From Phycisphaerales bacterium (GTDB lineage Bacteria; Planctomycetota; Phycisphaerae; Phycisphaerales; UBA1924), in NCBI GenBank assembly GCA_029260555.1, contig JAJDCZ010000024.1, positions 1 to 64,000 of the forward strand: 64,000 bases of DNA, written 5' to 3'. A program made the position numbers and the translations under genes. Each line of letters starts with the position of its first letter. Within the stretch, counting starts at the first letter, position 1. Of the stretch, positions 17,736 through 26,321 are shown piece after piece. Below the pieces are notes generated by a model. It had not been told where the DNA came from, made no database searches, and worked only from the letters and a program-made list of their open reading frames with translations.

Positions 17736-19218
17736 AGACGAAGACAACCTGCGCTTTTCGATCAGGCGCTCGCTCCAGCGCGTTGGCCATGATGTGGTTG
17801 ATGTTGCGACGGCAGAGCAGGCAATCGATTGTTACAAGCAGCAGGACTTTGATCTGGTTCTGACTGATATCAACTTGCCTGGGATGGACGGGCATGAGTT
17901 GATTCGGCAGATCAGGTCGATTGGTGGTTCGGCGGGCATCATTGTCCTCACGGCTTACGGCACAGTGGAGAGTGCTGTCACCGCGATGCGTGATGGCGCG
18001 GATGATTACATCCAGAAGCCTCTGAGCCTGAAGGAACTTGAAATGCAGGTCGAGCGATTGCTCAGCCGACAACAGATCAGCCGCAGGCTGAACCTTTACG
18101 AAAGGCTACAGGACTCCCAAACCGCATCGCATGCGTTGATTGGTCAGAGTGATGCATGGCTCAGCACGCTGGCACTTGCACACAAGCTGGCATGTGAGCC
18201 GAGGTTGATGATCGGTATGAATAGCGGTGTTTCAGATGGGCATACTCTGCCCGCAATTTTGCTGGTTGGAGAAACAGGTACGGGTAAAAGCGTGTTAGCC
18301 CAGCATATTCATAACTGGTCTGATCAACATGCTCAAGCGGACAGCGACAACGCGCTGGATGAAGGCCATCGAACGCCTTTTGTTCATGTGAACTGTTCAT
18401 CGCTGCCTGCAACAGAGATTGAGCAAGAGCTGTTTGGGTCTGAAGCCCCGAATCCTTCGCAGGGTTTGTTTGAGATGGCTCAGGGGGGGACGATTTTTCT
18501 GGATGAGATTGGTGATCTGACACCCGAGGCGCAAAGGAAGATTCTGAGTGCTGTCGAACATGGCATTATCAAGAGAATCTCTGGCAATAAAGAATACCGT
18601 GTGAGCGTTCGTATTGTGGCGGCTACGAATCGGGATTTTCATGCCATGGTACGCGATGGTCGTTTTCGTCAGGATCTGCTCTACAGGCTTAATGCCTTTA
18701 CGGTTACGCTGCCTCCATTGCGTGAACGCGGAATTGACAACACGATTCTGGCGAGAGCACTATTGGAACGGCTTTGCAAAGAGCGTGGTCGCTCGCAGAT
18801 GTCGCTGAGTCCCAAGGCTGAGGATGCAATTAAATCCCACGGCTGGCATGGGAATGTCCGCGAACTACTGAATGTCGTACAGCGTGTGGTGTTGTTGTGC
18901 GAGCATGATGAGATTCAGCCTGCGGATCTGGCGTTGATGCCTCTGGCTGAACCAGAAGTTGCTGTCCAGCATCACACTGACGCTTCACCAGCAGTTCCCG
19001 GGTCGGTGCAGACTGGACGAAAGATATTTTTTGACTTTGACACTGGCGTACACACCGCTGACGAGGTTGAGAAGTCGCTGATTATTCAGGCGCTTGATCG
19101 GACATCGGGCAATGTATCCAAAGCTGCCAAGTTGATCCGTATGCAGCGCAGCAGTTTGAGGTATCGAATCGAACGGTTTGGTCTGGAGAGCTATATTCGC
19201 GAGTTGACACATCGATGA
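17713..19218 (+). CDS. NtrC-family response regulator lacking the GAFTGA loop
   Basis: A 501-residue regulator. The receiver domain has phospho-acceptor Asp52 and Lys102 (DDYIQKPL). The AAA+ domain has Walker A GETGTGKS (186-193), Walker B GGTIFLDEIGD (258-268) and the sensor/arginine region (FRQDLLYRLN). The C-terminus is a Fis-type helix-turn-helix (GNVSKAAKLIRMQRSSLRYRIE). The stretch after ELFG, which in sigma-54 activators carries GAFTGA, is replaced by a short SEAPNPSQG loop (243-251). Known regulators that lack GAFTGA (for example Rhodobacter capsulatus NtrC) work with sigma-70, so this one probably does not activate sigma-54 promoters. Partner of the upstream kinase. Confidence 0.88.
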   Translation: MSRILIIEDEDNLRFSIRRSLQRVGHDVVDVATAEQAIDCYKQQDFDLVLTDINLPGMDGHELIRQIRSIGGSAGIIVLTAYGTVESAVTAMRDGADDYIQKPLSLKELEMQVERLLSRQQISRRLNLYERLQDSQTASHALIGQSDAWLSTLALAHKLACEPRLMIGMNSGVSDGHTLPAILLVGETGTGKSVLAQHIHNWSDQHAQADSDNALDEGHRTPFVHVNCSSLPATEIEQELFGSEAPNPSQGLFEMAQGGTIFLDEIGDLTPEAQRKILSAVEHGIIKRISGNKEYRVSVRIVAATNRDFHAMVRDGRFRQDLLYRLNAFTVTLPPLRERGIDNTILARALLERLCKERGRSQMSLSPKAEDAIKSHGWHGNVRELLNVVQRVVLLCEHDEIQPADLALMPLAEPEVAVQHHTDASPAVPGSVQTGRKIFFDFDTGVHTADEVEKSLIIQALDRTSGNVSKAAKLIRMQRSSLRYRIERFGLESYIRELTHR

Positions 19219-20687
19219 GACACTTGCAAAGCCATCTTGTGCCGGCATGCGTCTGCCTGCTTAGCGGAGCAGCACTGTGTTCAGTTGCTGTGGCGAATGA
19301 TATCTACTGGGTCGACAAGGCTGGCGATGCGGTGATTCGGCGGACGGATATCGGGAATGATGGATTGTTGTCTGCAGGGGCTTTGCCTCCAGATCTGCTG
19401 GCAGTGATTGTCAGTCCATGGTTGCCGACGGACCCACAGATAGATATCTTTACCGGCTCGACAGCGGGAACTTCGGTGGTCAGATTTGATTTGGTATTCA
19501 AGGGATTGGTCAATCCTCCAGGACCATTGGGGCTGGGTTCTGATCCATTTGATCCATTTCTCTATGGCACCAATGCGGTGTATGGCTACATTGAGGTCGA
19601 TGTTGATGCTGATGTAAACACCGGCGGCGAACTGGGCGGCGCAGCAACGCTTCGCAGGCTTGCCAATCTGTCGCGTTTTAGCGAAGTGCCTCTAGGGCCA
19701 TTGTTTTCACGGGCTGCGGTTTCCAGCAATGACTATGACTCTGATTTTTTCACTCCACCCCAGTTTGAACGAAGCGGTACAGACTTTGCGGTTTCGCTGT
19801 GCGGGTGCTGGAGCCCGGTGATTGTTTTTGAAGATGGCAACATGGATCAGATCTTTGATGCTGGGGAAACCTGGATCGTTCGTGGACGATTCTTTGAACG
19901 AGCCCATGGTTACAAAGATGCCAGCGGCACATTTGATGCCAGCGACTTTGGTTTGTACGACCCCATGATCGATGTTCAGTTTTCTCACCGCCTGGCGACC
20001 GACACCACGACTATCCGCGTGATATTCCCGCTGAATATGACAGGTGCGGCGTTGCTGACGGGCGAGCCGGAGCAAGCTAAAGATGTGCTTACGCAAAACC
20101 ATGTCAGCGTTGAAGAGGCACTGGATGACATTATCATCGGAGCCCAGTTGGGATTGTTTGGTCCTACAGCAGTGCTGACGAATGCCTGGGCAACACGCCA
20201 GGCAAACCAGTATCTTGATCCCACGACATGGAGGGTTTCAGCGCTGGTTGGCATGAGCTATGCCCAACCAGAGGGGCCGCTCTATGTCTGGACAGACACG
20301 GGGTTCAATCAAATATTTGCTGATCTCAATGGCGATGGAATCGCAGACCGGGGTGCTGATCGCGATTTGTTTGACGCTCAGCTCGTTGCGATGGATGGCG
20401 GACCTGATGATGAAGATGGCATCGTCAACGGCGTTGTTGATCTGCCAGTCTTCAGTTTCGGGTTTCACCGTAATGATTTGAATTACGATGGATTGATCAA
20501 CGGCGCTGACCGCTTGCTTTTTCCAAATCCTGCCGATTTCAATGGTGATGGTGTCCTTGATGTGCTGGATTTCTTTGACTTCATCTTTGCGTTCAACAAT
20601 ATGCTGCCTCAGGCGGATCTGAACCACGATGGAAACATCGATGTGCAGGACTTTTTCATCTTCGTCGTAGCCTTTTCAAATCCCTGA
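19215..20687 (+). CDS. Secreted protein with dockerin-like C-terminal repeats
   Basis: A 490-residue protein whose ATG overlaps the regulator's stop (ATGA). A signal peptide covers about residues 1-28 (SVAVANDI). The body matches no family I recognise and is probably beta-rich. Asp-rich Ca2+-loop-like motifs occur at DLNGDGIADRGADRD, DLNYDGLINGADR, and then the terminal pair DFNGDGVLDVLDFFDFIF and DLNHDGNIDVQDFFIFVV. The last pair is the same dockerin-like module as in the protein at 13789-15135. Being in one transcription unit with a two-component system suggests co-expression, or that it is part of what the system senses; this is inference. Confidence 0.72.
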   Translation: MRHLQSHLVPACVCLLSGAALCSVAVANDIYWVDKAGDAVIRRTDIGNDGLLSAGALPPDLLAVIVSPWLPTDPQIDIFTGSTAGTSVVRFDLVFKGLVNPPGPLGLGSDPFDPFLYGTNAVYGYIEVDVDADVNTGGELGGAATLRRLANLSRFSEVPLGPLFSRAAVSSNDYDSDFFTPPQFERSGTDFAVSLCGCWSPVIVFEDGNMDQIFDAGETWIVRGRFFERAHGYKDASGTFDASDFGLYDPMIDVQFSHRLATDTTTIRVIFPLNMTGAALLTGEPEQAKDVLTQNHVSVEEALDDIIIGAQLGLFGPTAVLTNAWATRQANQYLDPTTWRVSALVGMSYAQPEGPLYVWTDTGFNQIFADLNGDGIADRGADRDLFDAQLVAMDGGPDDEDGIVNGVVDLPVFSFGFHRNDLNYDGLINGADRLLFPNPADFNGDGVLDVLDFFDFIFAFNNMLPQADLNHDGNIDVQDFFIFVVAFSNP

Positions 20688-20705
20688 TCTTCGCTGTAGT
20701 TGAGT

Positions 20706-21257
20706 TCATTGTGATTCATCCGGTGAGGATGATGTTTTATCATTGAGCAGATCAAGCACGCGGGTGAACACATCGTTGGGAATCGGCAAGGACAAGTTGT
20801 AGTGTGCGATTTTCCAGCCTGAGGTGGATTTCACCAGAACGCCTGTCCCCCGCCAGATGCCTCGGCTTTGTGTAACAACCTGTTCATCAAACCAGGCATT
20901 GTCACCTGAAGCTGCGAGATAGATGTGTCGCTCAGCACCGTGAAAGGTCCACGCTTTGCCTTTGTCAAAGAAGGTTTTGGCATAGTCATAAAACGCCTGT
21001 CGTGTCCAGCGTTCGGTGGCATCTGTCCCCATGAAGATCGAGTCTTTTGAAGCAAAGTAGCTGAAGTATCGATTCAGATCTGCATCGGCAGCAGCCTGGT
21101 GCCAATCATCAAGGACAGCTGTGATCGCAGCTCGATCATCTGATATTGGCGTGTGCTGTGCCAGATCAGATTGGGGTGTTCTGGCAAGACCCAGCATCAC
21201 AGCGACTCCGAGAATACCCAATCCCATGAGACTGATCACTTTGCGTGTTTGCATCAT
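20706..21257 (-). CDS. NTF2-like (SnoaL/DUF4440-type) exported protein
   Basis: A 183-residue protein. After an N-terminal signal or anchor helix (about residues 8-26) comes an NTF2-like fold: AAITAVLDDWHQAAADADLNRYFSYFA, then TERWTRQAFYDYAKTFF and WKIAHYNLSLPIPND. Family members bind small ligands or are catalytically inert; no activity can be predicted. The start was put at the ATG at 21257, preceded by AAGGGG; the next codon is also ATG. A longer frame to 21386 would run through the terminator of the neighbouring gene, so it was rejected. It converges with the dockerin-like protein gene 18 nt away. Confidence 0.7.
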   Translation of the reverse strand: MMQTRKVISLMGLGILGVAVMLGLARTPQSDLAQHTPISDDRAAITAVLDDWHQAAADADLNRYFSYFASKDSIFMGTDATERWTRQAFYDYAKTFFDKGKAWTFHGAERHIYLAASGDNAWFDEQVVTQSRGIWRGTGVLVKSTSGWKIAHYNLSLPIPNDVFTRVLDLLNDKTSSSPDESQ

Positions 21258-21347
21258 TGAACCCCTTGTGTGTGGTGCTTTGGATCTGAATCGGCAACGA
21301 TGCCAGTGTACCATCTCAAGTCTGATGGCTGAATAAGCGTCTAGAAA

Positions 21348-21381
21348 AAAGGCCGACCCTGCGTGAACAAGATCGGCCTTT
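21348..21381 (-). terminator. Rho-independent terminator of the metalloprotease gene
   Basis: A perfect 9-bp stem AAAGGCCGA/TCGGCCTTT; read on the minus strand it is followed by further Ts (TTTTTTCTAG). It begins 27 nt after the stop of the gene at 21408-24101. Confidence 0.82.
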
Positions 21382-21407
21382 GTCAAAGATTTGCTGTCAG
21401 TTGCGAG

Positions 21408-24101
21408 TTACCGAGTGCGGATGTAGTTGGCTTCCATGACGCCTTGGATACGATCACTTGCTTCAGCAAGATGAGCCTTTGAATAGCGATCGATCGTGGT
21501 GCTCTTGAGAGCCTTTTCGATTTGTTCCTGGATTTCATGTACTTCAAGCATGGCCAGGTTTGTCAGGGGGGCACTGGAAGCACCACGCCAGACATAGCCT
21601 TGAGCCAGTGAAAGGAGTCTGTCGAGATGTTCACGCTGAAGGTTTCTGCGCAAGCTGGAAATCGCAGGCTCGCGGACTGAGTATTTGCCCTTCAACCCGT
21701 TATCAAGCTCGCTCCAGGTCGCCTTGGTCAGAGTGCTCAGGAGTTCGGGCAGCGTAAACATGTCTTCATCGCTCGGCGTCAGCATTTCGTTGTCGTAGAC
21801 CCGACGAAGTGTTGTGGGATTCATCAGCAGCGTCATGGCGGTGGCTTGGAGACCCATGATTGAATCGTGGATCTGATAGGTTCGGCCAGATGCTGTTCCC
21901 AGATACCCGCCGCTCCAGTTGTCTGAGGGCATGTGTGAGAGCAGTTCGGGTGTGAGGCCATAGGCTTCGTCGTAGAAGACATGATCGATGATGAAACTCA
22001 GCGCATCGCGTTGTTTCTTTGCTTCAACGGGTGTAATGGGAGTTGTGCTGTCGGGATCACCCTTGTGCGCTCTGCTGACATATGCACCGCCGATCCAGTT
22101 GGCCATCATGGACATGCCACTGGACTGGGCGCCGAGCGTGATGCGATAGCCTCTGCGTGCCCGTGACCAGGACTCGCCATCCTTGACATAGTCAGTGAGG
22201 ATTCTCTTGCGGTGATACTCAGCGATCTGAATACGGTTCATTGCATACTCAAGCGGGTCTGAAGTGAAGTCATAACGGCGAGCAAAGGGGTCCGGACCGA
22301 CCGTATCGGGATCGGTTGCATAAGTAAGCTCAGGATCGTTGACCCTTTCGAGCACTTTCTTGGGATCACCAAGGGTGTAGCCATACTCGATCACCCAGTA
22401 GTCATATGGTCCAAGGCCGACCATGGCATAATCGCCTTGCACCTGGTCATCATCCATGTTGATGTTGACGGGTGTGTAGTCCATGACTGAGCCGGTGATG
22501 GTCTTGTTGCCTTTGAACTCTTCGGAGTTCATTTCAGCGAGTGAATAGATCGATGAAGCTCTGAAGTTGTGCCTGAGACCCAGCGTATGACCAAGTTCGT
22601 GAGCGACCAGATCCGCCAGCATGGGACCTACGAACCACTCGGGAATGTCATCGAGCATTTGCTCATCATCTTCTTCTTCTGAGTCGCCTTTTTTATCGTC
22701 AAGCAGCCCCAGACTTGTCATATGCAAATTCATGAGAGCCATGTCCATGCTCTTGCCCATGGATGCGATGCAGGAGTGCTCATCGGTACCATCCGTGAGC
22801 ATGTACATGGAGTCCTTGGCGATTTGAGCAATTACCTCATCGCGCTGGTCGGGCTCAGCAAGCCTGACGCGAGGATCCCAGTCTGGATTCTTTGCCAGCC
22901 AGTCGATGGTCTCTGGCGTCATGCCTTCCATTGCAACGCGAGGGAGATACTCGTTTGCCTGATACCAGAAGTGGCGAATCCACCCATCTGTAAGCACGAT
23001 GTCAGCATCGAGGATCTCGCCTGTTGTTGGCATGACCCGGCTCGGCCCAATGGCGGTGCCGATGTCGTTGCTCAGCCAGCGCAGGAAGTTGTACCGGACA
23101 TCCTCGGGATCCTTATCCATATGAGCACCAGTGGTTTTGTCCTGGTAATACACTTCGATGGCATCTTTGATACCGATTTTCTCGAAGGCCTGATTCCAGT
23201 ACAGCACGCCCTGACGCACCCACCTGCGATATCGCACGGGAACGGTGTGGTCGACATAGTAGATAATGGGTTGCTTGGGCGGACTCAGCTTGAGCTTGGG
23301 GTCCGCTTTTTGCAGATTCCAGCGATTGATATAGCGAACCCACACATCGCTGTCTTTCATCTTGCCAAGATCACGACTGGCAATATTGAAATAGCCCAGA
23401 CGGTCGTCAGCAATGCGAGGCTTGTACCCCGGTGTGCCCTTGGCGAGCGAGATGGAATAGTGGAATGCTTTGAGTGTGCCGTTGGATACGGGGGCTTCAA
23501 ACTCGATTTCAATATTGTTCGGGAATGCCTTGGCTTCGCGGATTTTGACCAGCCTGCTGTTGAGTCCGCGAGCCTGGTAGCCGAAGAAAGTGCCTGCTTT
23601 TCCGACGAGCAGGCCGTCAAGGTCGATCACAGGTTGGCCACTAGGTCCGATGGCCACGATGGGCACATCGAGAATGACATGATCGGTAAAGATTTGTTTC
23701 ACGGAGTCTTTGGATTCGTTATCGCCGGTCGAGACAACATCGATCATGGGACGCATGAGTGCGATTCGCTTGTCGTAGCGTTTCCAGTAGACATAGTCAT
23801 CGCCGCCCTGGAGGCCTGCGAATATCTCGCCGGTCGCTACAGTCATGGCAAAGAAGTGCTTCTGGCTTTCATAGCCTCGGGGAAGCTCAGCCAGCAACTG
23901 GCTGTCTTTATCGCGTTTCCAGACATTGTAAAAGGTTTTACCTGAAGTGGTTGAGACGACCTTGGTGTAGCCTTCGGATATCTTTTTGAACTCGGGGAAG
24001 TCCGGTTTTTTCTTGTCGTCAGCCGCTGCTGATGCTGATGCTGTTGTGAGCCCGATTGCTGTCGCCAGCAGGATTGGCCCCAGTTTGTCTTTCATGCTCA
24101 T
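21408..24101 (-). CDS. Secreted zinc-dependent metalloprotease (DUF5117/DUF4953 type)
   Basis: A secreted protease of about 897 residues with a signal peptide (about residues 1-27, ASASAAAD). The zinc site HELGHTLGLRHNF (metzincin-like HExxHxxGxxH, first His near residue 501) is followed by SVMDYTP, which can serve as a Met-turn. The preceding region YYVDHTVPVRYRRWVRQGVLYWNQAFEKIG is typical of the DUF5117 plus DUF4953 family of Bacteroidetes and Planctomycetes. The substrate is unknown. An Asp/Glu-rich loop lies just before the zinc site. GGAG 6 nt before the ATG at 24101 supports that start; upstream ATG 24113 lacks a site. The mature protein should be outside the cytoplasm. Confidence 0.85.
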   Translation of the reverse strand: MSMKDKLGPILLATAIGLTTASASAAADDKKKPDFPEFKKISEGYTKVVSTTSGKTFYNVWKRDKDSQLLAELPRGYESQKHFFAMTVATGEIFAGLQGGDDYVYWKRYDKRIALMRPMIDVVSTGDNESKDSVKQIFTDHVILDVPIVAIGPSGQPVIDLDGLLVGKAGTFFGYQARGLNSRLVKIREAKAFPNNIEIEFEAPVSNGTLKAFHYSISLAKGTPGYKPRIADDRLGYFNIASRDLGKMKDSDVWVRYINRWNLQKADPKLKLSPPKQPIIYYVDHTVPVRYRRWVRQGVLYWNQAFEKIGIKDAIEVYYQDKTTGAHMDKDPEDVRYNFLRWLSNDIGTAIGPSRVMPTTGEILDADIVLTDGWIRHFWYQANEYLPRVAMEGMTPETIDWLAKNPDWDPRVRLAEPDQRDEVIAQIAKDSMYMLTDGTDEHSCIASMGKSMDMALMNLHMTSLGLLDDKKGDSEEEDDEQMLDDIPEWFVGPMLADLVAHELGHTLGLRHNFRASSIYSLAEMNSEEFKGNKTITGSVMDYTPVNINMDDDQVQGDYAMVGLGPYDYWVIEYGYTLGDPKKVLERVNDPELTYATDPDTVGPDPFARRYDFTSDPLEYAMNRIQIAEYHRKRILTDYVKDGESWSRARRGYRITLGAQSSGMSMMANWIGGAYVSRAHKGDPDSTTPITPVEAKKQRDALSFIIDHVFYDEAYGLTPELLSHMPSDNWSGGYLGTASGRTYQIHDSIMGLQATAMTLLMNPTTLRRVYDNEMLTPSDEDMFTLPELLSTLTKATWSELDNGLKGKYSVREPAISSLRRNLQREHLDRLLSLAQGYVWRGASSAPLTNLAMLEVHEIQEQIEKALKSTTIDRYSKAHLAEASDRIQGVMEANYIRTR

Positions 24102-24549
24102 TATTCGCTCCATCTGTTGGGTTTCGGTTCCACCGACCGCAGGGGGTCGAACTCTTGTCCTGATTAGCCCCAGCTTATCCTACAGCATATCGCCACATCG
24201 CGCAGGAGTAAGGAAAGAGGGGGATGGGAGGGACAGCTACGCGCTATTGCTGTACCGACAGCCGGGCTTGAGGTGGCGGAAAAGGAGCTTGGCAAGGCGA
24301 AGAAAATACCTGAGGGGTTCCCGGTTGCGGGCACCTGGCAGCATTAAGTCTGATGAATGCAAAAAAGCCTGGTTCATCCACAATTTCATCACAGATCAAC
24401 CATCTAAACACCCCACACCCAACATGACAGACTAAGAGACTCGCTGGCTCCCCTGCCCCAGCACCGTCAAGGCACTTAATTCTGACACCTGCCGAGTCAT
24501 TGCAACGGGACACCTCCAAGTTGAAGATACATGTACCGTCAGATTTGAT
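24102..24549. other. Intergenic region between purF and the metalloprotease gene
   Basis: No supported gene. It has a small imperfect hairpin (24316-24335, 7 of 8 pairs) without a T-run. A 91-codon minus-strand frame (24244-24519) looks non-coding. The metalloprotease promoter must lie here but was not identified. Confidence 0.4.
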
Positions 24550-26061
24550 CTATGAGAACATCTTCAGTTGATCGCCCAAGACATCGCCGGTGGCGATGGG
24601 GTTTTCGATATCCAGCGGGTAGTTGCCGTCGTAGCAGGCTGTGCAGTATGACTCTGGCGGGCGGTTGACGCAGGAGAGCAAGCCTTCTCTGGAGAGAAAG
24701 TGCAGGCTGTCGACACCGAGGAATTCACGGATCTCTTCGACATTCCGGCTGCGAGCAATCAACTCGGCGGGTTTGGCAAAATCTACGCCGAAATAGCATG
24801 GATGGCGAATGGGCGGGCACGAGATGCGCAGGTGGATTTCCAGGGCGCCCGCGCTGCGGATCTGGTGCATTTTTTCGCGCGTGGTGGTGCCTCGGACGAT
24901 CGAATCATCGACCACGATCAGGCGTTTGCCTGCAACGATGCTGGACACAACATTGAGCTTGAGCCTGACGGCAGCTTTGCGTTCTTCCTGTGTGGGCTTA
25001 ATGAAGGTTCTGCCGACATAGCGATTGGGAACAATGCCTTCGCGGTAGGGGATGCCGCTGGCGCAGGCGTAGCCATTGGCAGCACTACGACCTGAGTCGG
25101 GCATGGGCATGACATAATCAGCCTGGACGGGTGCTTCTTGTGAAAGCACAGCACCCATTTGTTCGCGGGCTTGCAGGACATTTTGACCAAAGACATCGCT
25201 GGCAGGGCTTGCGAAGTAGACATGCTCAAAGACACAGTGAGCTTGGCGCTCAGCAGAGTCTGCAAAGTGCCTGCTTGATACACCTGCATCACTCAGCGTT
25301 ACTATTTCACCGGGCTGAATCTCGCGGACCAGTGTTGCACCGATGACATCCAGCGCGACGGTTTCCGAGACGACGACGGGTTCTCCGGTGGGCATTTTGC
25401 CCAGAACCAATGGCCTCCAACCCCAGGGATCACGGGCGACTTCGATGCGATCATGGAATAAGAAGACCAGACTGAAGGCACCCTGAAGTCGGCGAAGCGT
25501 GGCGCCAAGAGGATCGGTTGTCTGCTGCTGCTCGGGCGAGGCAAGGAGATGCAAGATGACCTCGGTGTCGCTGGTGGTGTGAAAGATGTGACCTTGATCG
25601 CTGAAGTTTTCGCGGATGGCTGAGGCATTGATCAGGTTGCCGTTGTGTGCCAGGGCGATCTGACCAAAAACGCAGGATTCGAGTAGTGGCTGGGCGTTGC
25701 ACTCGAGGCTGCCGCCGGAGGTGGAATAACGGTTGTGTCCGATGGTGCCTCGGAGTGTTGGTGTCTGGAGACGAGCCAACGCAGCTGGGTCGAATACATC
25801 AGCGACCAGTCCCATGCCGAGATGGCTGGTCAGTCCATCGTTGCTTGCGGCTGCGATTCCTGCGGATTCCTGGCCACGGTGCTGCTGAGCATACAGGGCG
25901 AGATAGGTGAGGTTGACAGCATCGGGATGGTTCCAGATGCCTACGACGCCGCATTTTTCCTTGGGTGTGTCAAGGTGGGGGATATGTGAAGGAGGAGGGG
26001 GTGTGGAATCACTATTGAGCACACGAAGGGGTATGGAACGAGACGCACGGGGCAATGACAT
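24550..26061 (-). CDS. purF: Amidophosphoribosyltransferase
   Basis: First committed step of purine synthesis: glutamine and PRPP give 5-phosphoribosylamine. About 503 residues. A propeptide of 36 residues precedes the catalytic Cys in KEKCGVVGIWNHP, so the enzyme is probably matured by cleavage before Cys37. The glutaminase domain has QHRGQESAG and the synthase domain has the PRPP loop VVDDSIVRGTTT. Four cysteines match the Bacillus-type 4Fe-4S ligands: HCVFEHVYFA, HPCYFGVD and YCTACYDG. GGGAG 9 nt before the ATG at 26061 supports this start; a frame from 26118 has no site. The gene is divergent from mmsA and appears to stand alone. Confidence 0.93.
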   Translation of the reverse strand: MSLPRASRSIPLRVLNSDSTPPPPSHIPHLDTPKEKCGVVGIWNHPDAVNLTYLALYAQQHRGQESAGIAAASNDGLTSHLGMGLVADVFDPAALARLQTPTLRGTIGHNRYSTSGGSLECNAQPLLESCVFGQIALAHNGNLINASAIRENFSDQGHIFHTTSDTEVILHLLASPEQQQTTDPLGATLRRLQGAFSLVFLFHDRIEVARDPWGWRPLVLGKMPTGEPVVVSETVALDVIGATLVREIQPGEIVTLSDAGVSSRHFADSAERQAHCVFEHVYFASPASDVFGQNVLQAREQMGAVLSQEAPVQADYVMPMPDSGRSAANGYACASGIPYREGIVPNRYVGRTFIKPTQEERKAAVRLKLNVVSSIVAGKRLIVVDDSIVRGTTTREKMHQIRSAGALEIHLRISCPPIRHPCYFGVDFAKPAELIARSRNVEEIREFLGVDSLHFLSREGLLSCVNRPPESYCTACYDGNYPLDIENPIATGDVLGDQLKMFS

Positions 26062-26321
26062 CGACCTGATCTCCCAGCCTGGTTGCATTTGAGTGACGCA
26101 AGGGAGTTTAGGGCGCATCGGGCTTGCTTGCGGGCTGAATACTTTGTGAGCCAGGAAGCGTGCTCAATTTTTAGCCTCGGGAGAGGGCGGAAATGTGTAC
26201 AAAATACCCAGCCCATTCTGGATAGAAAGGGTTGAATGATCGTGATTTGGGGTTTACAGGTTGCTCTTAGCGATTGAGGCTGCAACACTTGATGCTGGGA
26301 TATACAAAAGGAGTCGTGTCC

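Noticed and set aside
22722-23945. Long antisense frame across the metalloprotease gene (407 codons)
   Set aside because: It is the mirror of a well-supported protease gene with an intact zinc motif, and the translation has no family features.
24316-24335. Imperfect hairpin
   Set aside because: Short stem with one mismatch and no T-run; does not sit after a gene in a useful way.
24244-24519. 91-codon minus-strand frame between purF and the metalloprotease gene
   Set aside because: No ribosome-binding site, Pro/Cys-rich tail, no family features.
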